From: Candidatus Thermoflexus sinensis
GTDB taxonomy: Bacteria > Chloroflexota > Anaerolineae > Thermoflexales > Thermoflexaceae
Reading direction: 5' to 3'
DNA length: 62,003 nucleotides
NCBI GenBank assembly: GCA_016842045.1
Contig: JAEVEY010000152.1
Coordinates: 1-62,003 of the forward strand
The notes beneath the pieces were generated by a model. It ran no database searches. It was not told the origin of the DNA and saw only the letters and a list, made by a program, of their open reading frames with translations. The position numbers were made by a program, and so were the translations under genes. Below, one piece after another: positions 27,494-36,357 of the stretch. Position 1 is the first letter of the stretch. Each line of letters starts with the position of its first letter.

Positions 27494-28225
27494 CTACTCT
27501 CCATATGCAAGGCGTTCAATCAAAAACGGCGGAAACCCCAGGCGGCGCATTTTCGCCTGGGTCTCGGCGATCGGATAGGGAACCCGCCGGAACGTCCAGG
27601 TCATGGCCTCCAGGTCCAGGATCGCGTAGGCGGCCCGGGGGTCGCCATCCCGGGGCTGGCCGACGCTTCCCGGGTTCAACAGCCACCATCCCTCCTTCAG
27701 GTCGATGGGCTCATCATAAGGCGGCTCCAGGATGTGCATCTGCGGCTTCCGGCGGTCCGGGACATGGTAGGCGATGGCCACGTGGGTGTGGCCGAAGAGG
27801 CCGATGCGGGTGGGCAGCCGCTCGATGTTCTCCCAGGCGGTGTAAGGATCCAGGATGTATTCCCAGATGGGCGCCCGCGGGCTCCCGTGGGTCAGGGTGA
27901 TCCCCTCCTGTTCCGTCTGGGCCGGGAGGCCCATCAGGTATTCGATGTGGCGCGCGGGGAGCTGTTCCCGCGTCCATTCCAGCACTTTGCGGGCCGCGGG
28001 GTTGAAGGTGGAAAGGGGCACCCGGCCCAGAACCCCCCAGTCGTGGTTGCCGGCGAGGGCCACAGCGGCCAGGCGCTGGATCCGGTCGATACACTCTATG
28101 GGGTCCGGCCCGTAACCCACCAGATCCCCCAGGAACCACAGGGCATCCCATGTCCCCGCATCCGTTAGCACCGCCTCCAGCGCCTCTAAATTCGCGTGGA
28201 TATCCGAGAGAACCAGGACGCGCAT
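27494..28225 (-). CDS. Calcineurin-like metallophosphoesterase (YfcE/MJ0936 type)
   Basis: 243 residues with all the metal-ligand blocks of the family: LVLSDIHANLEALE (4-17), FLGDLVGYGPDP, AGNHDWG, THGSPRAP and GLFGHTHVA. These are two-metal phosphodiesterases or protein phosphatases, and the natural substrate is not deducible. It is followed directly by the unknown 302-residue gene. Confidence 0.88.
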   Translation of the reverse strand: MRVLVLSDIHANLEALEAVLTDAGTWDALWFLGDLVGYGPDPIECIDRIQRLAAVALAGNHDWGVLGRVPLSTFNPAARKVLEWTREQLPARHIEYLMGLPAQTEQEGITLTHGSPRAPIWEYILDPYTAWENIERLPTRIGLFGHTHVAIAYHVPDRRKPQMHILEPPYDEPIDLKEGWWLLNPGSVGQPRDGDPRAAYAILDLEAMTWTFRRVPYPIAETQAKMRRLGFPPFLIERLAYGE

Positions 28226-28253
28226 CGGAAAGGCCTCGACCAGGGCTCCTGGC

Positions 28254-28799
28254 TTAGGGCGTCGGAGTAGGGGTGGGAGAGGGAGTGAATGTAGGAGTCG
28301 GTGTGGGCGTGTCAGTAGGTGTGACTGCAGGCGACGGCGTTGATGTCGCCGCGGCCGTGGGGGTCGGCGGGATGGGCGTGGGGGTCGGCGTTGGCGTGTC
28401 CGTGGGCGTCGGGGTCCGCGTGGATGTGGGGGTCAGGGTAGGCGTCGGAGTCAAAGTGGGCGTCGGGGTCGGCGTCGCGGTCGCCGTCGCCGTCGGGGTT
28501 CGGGAGGGCGTGGGCGTGAAGGTCGGCGTGAACGTCGGCGGGATCCACTGGGTGGGGGTTGGGAGTCGGGTTTCCGTCGGCCCGAACGGGAATGTGGGGG
28601 TGGGGATCACCACCGGCGTGAGCCCCAGGGGGGTCAGGGTCGGGAACAGCGCTGTGGGGGTGGGGAACTCACCCGCCGGCCGGGCCATGGCCAGCAGCAC
28701 CCCGCCCAGCACATAGCAGGGCAGGGTCGCCAGGATGACGCTGATGAACACCACATACAGCGTGCGGGTGCGCGGCGGCAGCTGATCCAGCCAGTTCAT
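28254..28799 (-). CDS. Single-pass membrane protein with Thr/Pro repeat tail
   Basis: 181 residues: one transmembrane helix ([23 protein letters not shown], about 14-36) followed by more than 130 residues of TPT/PTPTP repeats. The extracellular tail is low-complexity and presumably extended or glycosylated. There is no catalytic domain. The matching GT-rich open frame on the opposite strand is a shadow. Confidence 0.65.
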   Translation of the reverse strand: MNWLDQLPPRTRTLYVVFISVILATLPCYVLGGVLLAMARPAGEFPTPTALFPTLTPLGLTPVVIPTPTFPFGPTETRLPTPTQWIPPTFTPTFTPTPSRTPTATATATPTPTPTLTPTPTLTPTSTRTPTPTDTPTPTPTPIPPTPTAAATSTPSPAVTPTDTPTPTPTFTPSPTPTPTP

Positions 28800-29094
28800 C
28801 GAAGGACGCTCCAGGCAGGGATCGCGAATAGAAAGGCTTGCTCGAATTGTAACCCAGATCCCGTTTCAGCGCGCTTCACGATGGAACCAGCGATGTTCTC
28901 CGGGCCGGCTCTTATAGGCCCTCATGCGGGGACCCGCTGTATGATCCCTGAGGGAGGAGTGAGACGGGCGGCCAGGAGCTCCGCCCGGCCCATCCCCGAT
29001 GCTTCGGGATCTTGCCAGAGTTCTCCCGGTGTGTTTCAATGGCCACGATGGCGGGTTCCCTGGGATTTCCACTCGTGCAGGGAGGCGAAGCCGG

Positions 29095-29697
29095 ATGGAT
29101 GAGCTGGAGGCGTTACATCAGGAGGTGCGGAAATGCACGAAGTGTCCCCTGGCGCAGGGGCGAACCCTGGCGGTGCCCGGCGAGGGGCCCCGGAACGCCC
29201 GGGTGATGTTCGTCGGCGAGGCCCCGGGATTCCATGAAGATCGCCAGGGCCGGCCCTTCGTCGGGGCGGCGGGGGCGTTCCTGAATGAGCTGCTGGCCTC
29301 CATCGGCCTGAAGCGGGAGGACGTTTACATCACCAATATCATCAAATGCCGGCCGCCCGGCAACCGGGATCCCTACATGGATGAGATCGAGGCGTGCAGC
29401 CCGTATCTGGACCGCCAGGTGGAGCTCATCAACCCGAAAGTCATCGTCACCCTGGGGCGTTACTCCCTGGCCCACTGGCTGCCCAACGCCAAGATCTCCC
29501 AGGTGCATGGAAAGCCCATCCGGGTGGGGGATCGGGTGGTGTTCCCCATGTATCATCCCGCCGCCGCCCTCCATCAGCCGGCCCTCAAGCGAACGGTGGA
29601 GGAGGATTTCCAGAAACTGGGGGCCTTCCTAACGGGTCTGTTGAAGGCCGAGGAAGAGCAGCCGCCGGAGGAGCCCCGGCAGCTCACATTGTTTTGA
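29095..29697 (+). CDS. udg: Uracil-DNA glycosylase, family 4 (Fe-S type)
   Basis: Removes uracil from DNA; this family is typical of thermophiles. 200 residues with four cluster cysteines (C14, C17, C85, C101), motif A VGEAPGFHED and the active-site MYHPAAALH near residue 160. The ATG at 29095 has GGAGG nine bases upstream. A heavily deleted second copy of this gene, including its ribosome binding site, lies 1.7 kb downstream at 30762-30905 beyond a toxin module. Confidence 0.94.
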   Translation: MDELEALHQEVRKCTKCPLAQGRTLAVPGEGPRNARVMFVGEAPGFHEDRQGRPFVGAAGAFLNELLASIGLKREDVYITNIIKCRPPGNRDPYMDEIEACSPYLDRQVELINPKVIVTLGRYSLAHWLPNAKISQVHGKPIRVGDRVVFPMYHPAAALHQPALKRTVEEDFQKLGAFLTGLLKAEEEQPPEEPRQLTLF

Positions 29698-29836
29698 GGG
29701 AGGGAAATGCCATGGGCGAGGCTGGGCACTGAAGGCGCCCGGCCCCGCCTTCGCTTCTTCTCGCTGATTTCATCGCCAGTCGCAATAAGCACCGGTGAAG
29801 ATCCCCGGCAGGCTTTCCTGACCCTGCCATACGTGG

Positions 29837-29842
29837 TATACT
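29837..29842 (+). promoter_or_regulatory. -10 element upstream of the TumE module
   Basis: TATACT, with a weak TTTCCT -35 at 17 bp, about 80 bases before the first gene. Confidence 0.45.
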
Positions 29843-29919
29843 GGGAGTCAAGTGCTGACCTCGATGGCAAGTGGCATAGCCAGCGCTGCTGCACCAGGAC
29901 AGTGGACAAGGGGTAAAAT

Positions 29920-30216
29920 ATGAAAATCAGGATGGTGATTGAGCTGCCGCAGAAGGAGGCCGCCGATTCCATCGTGCAGGCGCTGGAGACCTATAAGGCC
30001 CGCCTGCGTGCCAGCATTGAGCGGACGCGGCGACGTCTGGCGGAATTCGAGGCCCGCTACGGGGTGAGCACAGCCTACTTTCTGGAACACATGACGGCCG
30101 AGGACCTGGAAGGCGGCGACCTGGAATATGTGGAATGGGCAGGCGAGGCCCGGCTCCTGGAGGGGCTCGAACGAGAACTCAAAGAGTTAGAGGATGTCCG
30201 CTACCACCTTCCTTGA
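29920..30216 (+). CDS. Putative antitoxin partner of the TumE-like protein
   Basis: 98 residues, strongly charged and largely alpha-helical with coiled-coil character (DSIVQALETYKARLRASIERTRRRLAEFEARYG; LLEGLERELKELEDV). It shows no helix-turn-helix. Its role is inferred from its position: it overlaps the TumE-like gene by 23 bases. AAGGGG precedes the ATG. Confidence 0.6.
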   Translation: MKIRMVIELPQKEAADSIVQALETYKARLRASIERTRRRLAEFEARYGVSTAYFLEHMTAEDLEGGDLEYVEWAGEARLLEGLERELKELEDVRYHLP

Positions 30217-30598
30217 ATACGTTGCTCTCCTCCAGAAGGACATGGAAGAGATAGCGGCCGCCGGCTTCGCCGAGGTCCTGACCTTGACCGTCGATCCGCG
30301 CTCCGCTGTGCGTGGCTTTATCAAGGGGTACTTACAATTCCTGGATGGCTCTGTCCTTCATTTTCGGGAGTTTGTCGACCTCACCCTTGCACAACCCAAA
30401 CTCGTATATGCCTATCACTACCAGGATGCCCAAGGGAACCTCATCTTTCGCTACGACAACGCTGCTCATAAACCGCCCCTTCCCCAGAGGGAGCACAAAC
30501 ATACCTCTTCTGGCGTGACGTTGGCATCCGTTCCCACCTTGCATGATGTGCTGAGCGAAATATTGAACTACCTTCCAGGAAGGGGCGGAACAGGGTGA
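30194..30598 (+). CDS. TumE-family toxin-like protein (DUF6516)
   Basis: 134 residues. The run DGSVLHFREFVDL...YAYHYQDAQGNLIFRYDNAAH and the later HKHTSSGVT...PTLHDVLSEIL match my recollection of the TumE/DUF6516 toxin family. The biochemical activity is not established from sequence. The module (this gene and the coiled-coil protein) lies between the intact udg and its decayed copy. Confidence 0.7.
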   Translation: MSATTFLEYVALLQKDMEEIAAAGFAEVLTLTVDPRSAVRGFIKGYLQFLDGSVLHFREFVDLTLAQPKLVYAYHYQDAQGNLIFRYDNAAHKPPLPQREHKHTSSGVTLASVPTLHDVLSEILNYLPGRGGTG

Positions 30599-30724
30599 CG
30601 CGAGTGGCGAACTCGGGGATATGCACCCTGAAGAGGTATTCTCCACGAAGCGCTCCAGAGACGCCAGGTCCGGATCCTCGCGGGACAGGTGCTGGTCCAA
30701 ACAGCTTGCGCTCTTCCTCTGGAA

Positions 30725-30738
30725 TAGGAGTTACGCAG
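30725..30738 (+). repeat. Single MITE-type end
   Basis: TAGGAGTTACGCAG matches the terminal repeat of the elements at 3781, 7504, 14341 and 19653, but no second end is found within 300 bases. It lies just before the udg relic. Confidence 0.5.
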
Positions 30739-30761
30739 GGCTCCGCAGGTCGTTCTCCAGA

Positions 30762-30905
30762 GCTTCCACTTCTGCCAGGAGGCAATGCCGGATGGATGAG
30801 CTGGAGGCGTTACATCGCCCACTGGCTGCTGAGGGCCGAGGAGGAACAGCTGCCGGAGGAGCCCCGGCAGCTCACGTTGTTCTGAGGGAGCCAGACGCTT
30901 CTTCT
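30762..30905 (+). pseudogene. Internally deleted second copy of udg
   Basis: Three segments of udg fused in order. The first is the ribosome binding site and first nine codons (matches 29068-29120, GATGAGCTGGAGGCGTTACATC). The second is GCCCACTGGCTGC (29470-29482). The third is the 3' end with its downstream bases (matches about 29642-29760, including CCGGAGGAGCCCCGGCAGCT). Two internal deletions remove about 350 and 160 bases, leaving no functional glycosylase. It runs in the same orientation as the parent. Confidence 0.8.
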
Positions 30906-30961
30906 CACATGTCGCAATCTTGACGGTCCATCCGTTCACATGGTATATTCTGAATAGACGC

Positions 30962-31037
30962 GGGCCCGTGGTGTAGCCTGGCCTAACACGCCGCCCTGTC
31001 AAGGCGGAGATCGCGGGTTCGAATCCCGTCGGGCCCG
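30962..31037 (+). tRNA. tRNA-Asp (anticodon GTC)
   Basis: 76 bases. The acceptor GGGCCCG pairs with CGGGCCC. The anticodon arm CCGCC-CTGTCAA-GGCGG gives GTC, and the T arm GCGGGTTCGAATCCCGT is present. CCA is not encoded. Confidence 0.96.
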
Positions 31038-31084
31038 CTCCAGGTCTAACCCCCAGCGGGTGTGCCGAAAGCTTGCCGAAGGGA

Positions 31085-31136
31085 GGAGCCCTCCCCCGTA
31101 GAGCGGGTCGTTCTCGGGGGAGGGCTCCTTATTTTT
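31085..31136 (+). terminator. Terminator of tRNA-Asp
   Basis: GGAGCCCTCCCCCG pairs perfectly with CGGGGGAGGGCTCC, followed by TTATTTTT. Confidence 0.9.
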
Positions 31137-31356
31137 CCCCAGCCGCCGCGAGCCGCTGGGCGCGGTGCGTGCTATCATGGGGTCGCGGATGCCCGGAAGA
31201 GAGAGGCAACGCGCGGATATCCGGCGAGGCGAGTTCGGAGGGCTTCTTCTGGCATCGGGCAAGAGCAGGAGAGGCCGGGCAGAGACCATGGGGCGATGGT
31301 CCATGCCAGGCGGCCCGTGCGAGGGAGCCCCCGTTGGATGCAGAGGGGGAGGTGCT

Positions 31357-31650
31357 ATGATGACAGGCAAGGGAACCGTGCGGATCGAGGTGGAAGTGCC
31401 GGAGGACCTGGCGCGGCGGCTGGAGGCGTATCGCCCGCGGCTGGTGGAGGTGCTGGAACGGGGACTGGAGGCCCTGGAACGACAGGAGAAGGTGCGGCCC
31501 ATGACCCGGGAGGAAGTGCTGGCGGCCTTGAAAGCCTTGCCTTTTGTGCGGGTTTCGGAGGAGTACGCGCCAGAGACGCTGACGCGGCCGCCGCTGATAG
31601 AGACACATGGGAAACCGGTGAGTGAAATCGTCATCGAGGATCGGCGCTGA
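31357..31650 (+). CDS. vapB: Putative antitoxin of the second PIN toxin
   Basis: 97 residues beginning VRIEVEVPEDLARRLEAYRPRLVEVLERGLEAL, a ribbon-helix-helix-like strand-helix-helix, followed by a C-terminal toxin-wrapping tail. Two consecutive ATGs (31357, 31360) follow GGAGGT; either may be used. Its stop codon overlaps the toxin start by one base. Confidence 0.72.
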   Translation: MMTGKGTVRIEVEVPEDLARRLEAYRPRLVEVLERGLEALERQEKVRPMTREEVLAALKALPFVRVSEEYAPETLTRPPLIETHGKPVSEIVIEDRR

Positions 31651-32120
31651 TGGCTCCACTCCGCCTTTACTACCTGGACACGAGCGCCCTGGTAAAGCGC
31701 TACATTGCAGAGCCAGGTAGCCGTTGGGTGCAGGATCTGTACCTGCAGCCGGACAATTTGGTGATAACGTCTCTGCTGACGCTGGCAGAAGCGGCGGCGG
31801 CCTTTGGACGCAAATGGCGCCTGGGGGACATCGACAGGGTAACCTACCAGCAGATATTAGATCGCCTGCGTAGCGAGTTCTATCGTAGTCATGTGGTGTT
31901 GACTGTGGATGAGGCCATGGTGGACCTGGCAGTAGCGCTGACGGGGCAGCATCCCCTGCGGGGGTATGATGCCCTCCATCTGGCGGCCGCGATGTCCATG
32001 GTGCGCCAGATGCCCATGAGCTATCTGGTGCCGGTCACGTTCGTGAGTGCGGACCAGACGTTGCTGGCAGCCGCGGCGGCGGAAGGGCTGGCCGTGGAAG
32101 ATCCGATGGCCCATCCCTGA
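31650..32120 (+). CDS. vapC: PIN-domain ribonuclease toxin, VapC-like
   Basis: 156 residues: LYYLDTSALVKRYIAEPGS with the first catalytic Asp, SLLTLAEAAAAFGR with the Glu, PLRGYDALHLAAAM with the central Asp, and FVSADQTLLAAAAAEGL with the last Asp. These are the four acidic positions of an active VapC. It is coupled to the upstream antitoxin by TGATG. I find no clear host-gene duplication around this module, unlike the other three. Confidence 0.87.
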   Translation: MAPLRLYYLDTSALVKRYIAEPGSRWVQDLYLQPDNLVITSLLTLAEAAAAFGRKWRLGDIDRVTYQQILDRLRSEFYRSHVVLTVDEAMVDLAVALTGQHPLRGYDALHLAAAMSMVRQMPMSYLVPVTFVSADQTLLAAAAAEGLAVEDPMAHP

Positions 32121-32426
32121 GCCGCTTGGCTTTCCCCTGGGGATGTAAGTTCCCGCTTCTCGTCACCCTCCCATCGCCCGTTCTTCGCCCCGCGCGTTCC
32201 CGGAATGTTGCAGGGCCGTGCGACCGGCGGCCCCCACGATGGAACTACCTGTCCCGAGGATCCAGGCCCAATGCCCCTGGATCAGGCGGATGCGCTGGGG
32301 CTTCCCCTGCATGGTGGGGCGGACCCCCACCCCTTCGGTCCGCCCCACCATGCCCTTCCTCCTGCCCCGGTTGGGGGTTCCGCGCGTTGGGTTGTTAGAG
32401 GATCTCCTCCGATACGCGCGTTCCGA
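32121..32426. other. Gene-free stretch with a large hairpin
   Basis: Contains a 15-bp stem at 32310-32352 (CATGGTGGGGCGGAC/GTCCGCCCCACCATG), probably a bidirectional terminator between the toxin gene and the convergent surface-protein gene. No coding sequence is supported. Confidence 0.5.
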
Positions 32427-32936
32427 TCAGGCCAGCCGTCGGCGCAAGGCGTAGCCGGCCCCGATCAGCAGCGCGCCCAGCAACAGGAGCCCGGCCCACA
32501 CCGGAACCCCGGCGGATTCCCCGCCGGTCCGCGGCAGCGCGGCCACGATCTCGCCGCAGGCTACGTATACGCTGATCTCCTGAGCGGACTTGTGGACATT
32601 GATCGCGAAGGGTTTGGCCAGAAGGTCTGTTAATTTCACATTGACGGTGGTGACGGATTTGCCATCCCGGACAGGGCTCAGGGGAAAAGCGGGTTTGGGG
32701 TTGAGGTTCGCGCATGTGCCCTCGTGGATATGGGCCGGCTGATCCACCCCCGCCGGGCCTGGCGTGATGTTCACCGTCACCTCGGTCTGATCCCCCACCG
32801 CCTTGAGAACCGCTGTTCCGGATTGTCCGGAGCCGCTCTGCTCCCGCAGCGGGATCGTGACCGTTTCCTGAGCCGGGGCGGCGGCGATGAGCAAAATCGC
32901 GAATAAAGCTCCGAGGCTGAACGGAATCCGCTTCAT
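32427..32936 (-). CDS. Secreted protein with LPXTG-type sortase anchor
   Basis: 169 residues: a signal peptide (about 1-22, LFAILLIAAAPAQ), a small beta-rich domain with HIHEGTCANLNPKPAFPLSPV and VHKSAQEISVYVACG reminiscent of CHRD-type domains, then LPRTGG at 134-139, a hydrophobic helix and RRR at the C-terminus. That order is the sortase sorting signal, so the protein is probably anchored at the cell surface. No sortase gene is in the window. Two cysteines (C75, C127) may form a disulfide. Confidence 0.75.
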   Translation of the reverse strand: MKRIPFSLGALFAILLIAAAPAQETVTIPLREQSGSGQSGTAVLKAVGDQTEVTVNITPGPAGVDQPAHIHEGTCANLNPKPAFPLSPVRDGKSVTTVNVKLTDLLAKPFAINVHKSAQEISVYVACGEIVAALPRTGGESAGVPVWAGLLLLGALLIGAGYALRRRLA

Positions 32937-32968
32937 GACATCCTCCCGAGGTTGGGATAGAAAATCAG

Positions 32969-33679
32969 CTATCGCTGTCCTTCGCTTTCCAGGGCCAGCG
33001 CGCTCAGATAAGCGATCAGATCCGCCACCTGCGCGTCCGTCAGGTCCGACCCGATCGCTGGCATCTGTCCGCCCCCTTCCCGGATCTGCCGGGCGATGAA
33101 AGCCGGGGTGTGCCGCCGCAGCTCATCCGCCAGGATCGGAGCGGGCGGCTCGAAGCCCAGCCCAACCCCCGGCCTTCGCCCGCCGTCCAGATGGCATGAT
33201 TCGCAGCGTTCCCGGAAAAGTGCCCGCCCCCGCGCAACCGCCGCCGGATCCGGGGGAGAGGGGGTCCGATGAAAGGTCGGCGGTCCTTCCAGAGTCCGGA
33301 GGTAGGCCAGCAGCGGGTCCACTTCTTCTTCCCGGAGACGGTCCTGAAAGCCCGGCATATCCCCCCGCCCCCTCTGGATCTGCTGTCGGATGAAATCGGC
33401 GGAATGCCGTTCCGTGACGCCCCGCAGCGAGGGGCCGATTCCCGGCACGGTTCCCCCCTGGGGATGGCATCCTTCGCAGAACGCGGCGAAGGACGCCGGG
33501 ATGTTTCGGGAGGAAGGCGTGGGGGAAGGAAGAGCCAGCGCGGGGGCTGTCGGAGAGGGGTGGGGGACGGGCGAGGCTACCCGGTTTGCTCCCGAAGCCG
33601 GAGGCTTCGGGGCGCTCATGCATCCAGCCCATCCGATCACGCCCAGCAGGATCCAGCGACGCCATCCACGGCCTCCCAT
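32969..33679 (-). CDS. Dihaem c-type cytochrome
   Basis: 236 residues. An N-terminal export segment (WILLGVIGWAGC, possibly a lipobox at Cys20) is followed by a Pro/Ser-rich linker and two class I cytochrome c domains. Haem sites are CEGCH (68-72) and CESCH (159-163), each followed by a candidate axial methionine (GDMPGF; GGQMPAIG). It is an exported electron carrier; the partner oxidase or reductase is not nearby. The ATG at 33679 has GGGAG upstream. Much longer in-frame extensions are shadow of the GH57 gene. Confidence 0.88.
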   Translation of the reverse strand: MGGRGWRRWILLGVIGWAGCMSAPKPPASGANRVASPVPHPSPTAPALALPSPTPSSRNIPASFAAFCEGCHPQGGTVPGIGPSLRGVTERHSADFIRQQIQRGRGDMPGFQDRLREEEVDPLLAYLRTLEGPPTFHRTPSPPDPAAVARGRALFRERCESCHLDGGRRPGVGLGFEPPAPILADELRRHTPAFIARQIREGGGQMPAIGSDLTDAQVADLIAYLSALALESEGQR

Positions 33680-33898
33680 CGGGTCTCCCTCAGCGGTGAA
33701 TTCCCCGCGCTTTCCACACCGCGCCTCATCGGTTTCCTCCCCATAGCCCTCTCCGCCAATAGGGAGGGGCATCCGGCCTTCCCCATCGGGGTCCAGCGAC
33801 GCCAGTTCCACACTTTGATACGCAGCCATCCTTCCTGCAGTTCGACCGGGTTTCCAGCTATCATGGAAGGGACCCACCCCGAAGAGAGGAGCCCGCCC

Positions 33899-35584
33899 AT
33901 GAAGCGAATCGGAGCCTTCACGTTCGTCCTCCACGCCCACATTCCCTATTGCCGCCGAGCCGGGCGCTGGCCGCATGGGGAAGAGTGGTTGCATGAAGCC
34001 ATCGCGGAAACTTACCTTCCACTCCTGGATGCCCTCTACGATCTCCACCAGCAGGGGATCCCCGCCCGCCTGACCCTCAGCCTCACCCCCGTGCTGGCGG
34101 ATCAGCTGGCGGATCCCCTGATCCAGGAGCATTTCATCGAATACGTCACCGATCGACGGGGCCGGGCGGAGCGGGACGTGGCCCGCTTTGAGCAGGAAGG
34201 AAACGCCCATCTTCGGGAGCTGGCGCGCTTTTACGTGGAGTTCTATGACCGGCGGCTCCGGCATTTCACCGGGCGCTATGGGCGGGATCTGATCGGGGCC
34301 TTCCGGCAGTTGCAGGAAGCGGGCGTTCTGGAGCTGGTGACCAGCGCGGCGACCCACGGCTACCTGCCCCTCTTCTCCCGGGATTCCTCCATCCGGGGGC
34401 AGCTTCGGGTGGGGGTCCAGACCTATCGGCGGTTCTTCGGAAGGGCCCCTTTCTCCATCTGGCTCCCCGAGTGCGCCTACCGGCCTGCCTATCGCCTGCC
34501 CGATGGAACCATCCGGCCGGGCCTGGAGCTCTTCCTCGCCCGGGAAGGGCTCCGTCTGTTCTTCGCAGAAACCCACGCGGTGGAAGGGGGACGACCCGTG
34601 GGCAAGGCGGCGGGGGATGCCATCGGACCCTATGGTCAGATCGTGCGCCATTATGTGATCCCCTTTGAAACCGTGGAGCAGGCGCGGGGGACCACCTATC
34701 GTCCGTATTACGTGGCCCGCACGGATGCGCCCGGCGGGGAGCATTCCGGCGTGGCCGTGGTGGCCCGCAACAACCGGACCGGGATGCAGGTGTGGTCGGC
34801 CGACTGGGGATATCCGGGGGATTTCGATTACCGGGAGTTCCACAAGAAGGACGGGCGATCCGGATTGCAATACTGGCGGGTGACGGGGAAAGTCGATCTG
34901 GGGGAGAAGGATTATTACCATCCGGAGTGGGCGGCCCACAAGGTGGACCAGCATGCCCGGCACTTCGTTGATCTGGTGCACGATCTCCTGAGGGAGTTCC
35001 ACCGGGCGACCGGGCAGGTCGGCCTGATCGCCTCGAATTACGATGCGGAGCTGTTTGGCCACTGGTGGTTCGAAGGGGTGGACTGGATCCGGGAGGTTCT
35101 GCGGCGTCTGGCGGAAAGCGAGGAGGTCTGGCTGACCACGGCCCGGGAGTATGTGGAGGCGTATCCTCCCAGCGAGGTGCTGATCCTCCCGGAATCCAGC
35201 TGGGGGCTGGGGGGCGGGCACTGGACCTGGGACAACCCGGAGACCCACTGGATGTGGGAGCCGATCCACGAGGCGGAGGCCCGGATGGAACGGCTGGCCG
35301 CCCAGCATCTGGAGCCGGACGCGGCGACCCGGAAGGTCCTGAACCAGGCGGCCCGGGAGCTGCTTTTATTGCAGGCCAGCGACTGGCCCTTCCTGGTGAC
35401 CACCGGCCAGGCCCGCGCTTACGCCATCGAGCGCTTCACGACCCACCTGGAGCGCTTCGAAGCCCTCTGCCGCTCCGTCGAGGCGGGGCGCCCGGATGAG
35501 GATCTGGCGGAGGAATACTGGGAGCTGGATCGCGTGTTCCCCGATTTAGATTATCGCTGGTGGGGTCCAGAGAGTCCGGAGTGA
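33899..35584 (+). CDS. GH57 family glucan branching enzyme / 4-alpha-glucanotransferase-like
   Basis: 561 residues with a GH57 (beta/alpha)7 barrel: FVLHAHIPYCRRAGRWPHGEEWLHEA at the start, nucleophile Glu191 in SIWLPECAYRP, acid/base Asp382 in YDAELFGHWWFEG, and a DUF1957-type C-terminal helical domain (LLLLQASDWPFLVTTGQA). These enzymes form alpha-1,6 branches in glycogen or rearrange maltodextrins. The ATG at 33899 has GAGGAG eight bases upstream. It is divergent from the cytochrome gene and ends in a strong terminator. Confidence 0.92.
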   Translation: MKRIGAFTFVLHAHIPYCRRAGRWPHGEEWLHEAIAETYLPLLDALYDLHQQGIPARLTLSLTPVLADQLADPLIQEHFIEYVTDRRGRAERDVARFEQEGNAHLRELARFYVEFYDRRLRHFTGRYGRDLIGAFRQLQEAGVLELVTSAATHGYLPLFSRDSSIRGQLRVGVQTYRRFFGRAPFSIWLPECAYRPAYRLPDGTIRPGLELFLAREGLRLFFAETHAVEGGRPVGKAAGDAIGPYGQIVRHYVIPFETVEQARGTTYRPYYVARTDAPGGEHSGVAVVARNNRTGMQVWSADWGYPGDFDYREFHKKDGRSGLQYWRVTGKVDLGEKDYYHPEWAAHKVDQHARHFVDLVHDLLREFHRATGQVGLIASNYDAELFGHWWFEGVDWIREVLRRLAESEEVWLTTAREYVEAYPPSEVLILPESSWGLGGGHWTWDNPETHWMWEPIHEAEARMERLAAQHLEPDAATRKVLNQAARELLLLQASDWPFLVTTGQARAYAIERFTTHLERFEALCRSVEAGRPDEDLAEEYWELDRVFPDLDYRWWGPESPE

Positions 35585-35637
35585 TGATGGATCGGGCCAG
35601 CATGGGGTAATCGGTCCGGGGTGCGACCATTTCTCAC

Positions 35638-35693
35638 CCGGGGAATCCGGCAGGCTGATCAAGTCCCCCCAGCGGATTCCCCGGCCCCTTTTT
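35638..35693 (+). terminator. Terminator after the GH57 gene
   Basis: 12-bp perfect stem CCGGGGAATCCG/CGGATTCCCCGG, then CCCCTTTTT. Confidence 0.85.
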
Positions 35694-35762
35694 ACACCCT
35701 CAATGGCTCAAGGCCCCTCAGAGCGGGAGAGGAGATTCACCCGGCATGGGGGGACGGGTGCT

Positions 35763-36326
35763 TTACGCCACCGGTTTCCCCCCTTCCGACCACCGCCGGA
35801 TGACCTCCTGGAGGAGGGCCTGGAGGTTGGGATCCGGCACCTCCTCCGGCCGGCTGTAGCGCCGCCCGCCCACGGTGATGCCCAGGGTGCCATCGGGGAG
35901 GGTCTCGAAGCGAACCGCCCGGTAGGGGAGCTCCGGATGCCGCTGGAGGAGTTCCTGGAGTACGGCATCCAGCTGCTCCGCCAGGGCCGGAGCCGAGGAG
36001 GAGATCCCGGGGGCCGGCAGAGGAAGCTCTGCGGAGCCTTCGGTCATCCCCCGGATCGCCCGCAGGGCTTCCAGAACCAGCATGGCCGCCTGGTGATCGT
36101 GGATTTCCCGAAGATGCCGGTAGCGTTGCTTCCCGACTTCCATCCACCAGGTGCCATCCGGGTTTCGGACCAGCGCGATGCCCGTCTCTGTTCTCGGGGG
36201 CGGGGGCGCGCTGGCCTTCAGCGAACCACTTCCTCCCCGGAGGGCGAGCCCCAGAGAGAGGCCCAGCAGGAGGCCCACGATCAGCGCCCCGCCCGCAAAG
36301 AGATAGATCAGCTCCAGGGGAACCAT
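35763..36326 (-). CDS. Membrane-anchored hypothetical protein
   Basis: 187 residues: one N-terminal transmembrane helix (LIYLFAGGALIVGLLLGLSLGLALRG), a short Pro-rich linker, and two similar small domains. GTWWMEVGKQRYRHLREI and GTLGITVGGRRYSRPEEV look like an internal repeat of a beta-hairpin motif. The topology suggests a cytoplasmic or periplasmic domain tethered to the membrane. Family not recognised. Confidence 0.65.
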   Translation of the reverse strand: MVPLELIYLFAGGALIVGLLLGLSLGLALRGGSGSLKASAPPPPRTETGIALVRNPDGTWWMEVGKQRYRHLREIHDHQAAMLVLEALRAIRGMTEGSAELPLPAPGISSSAPALAEQLDAVLQELLQRHPELPYRAVRFETLPDGTLGITVGGRRYSRPEEVPDPNLQALLQEVIRRWSEGGKPVA

Positions 36327-36357
36327 ATAGGACCTTTCCCGAAACAGGTGGCACCCT

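Noticed and set aside
28254-28560. CRISPR-like array
   Set aside because: The repetition is low-complexity ACACCC-type codon repeat within a protein gene, with no constant repeat-spacer structure. No CRISPR array is seen anywhere in the window.
28273-28716. Gly/Val-rich plus-strand frame
   Set aside because: It is the antisense reading of the Thr/Pro repeat tail of the membrane protein at 28254-28799.
31140-32426. Host-gene duplication around the second VapBC
   Set aside because: Only a weak resemblance (GCCCGTGCGA-type words) between upstream and downstream flanks; not better than chance in GC-rich DNA.
33680-35308. Long N-terminal extension of the cytochrome c frame
   Set aside because: The extension is antisense to the GH57 gene; the ATG at 33679 gives a proper export segment and ribosome binding site.
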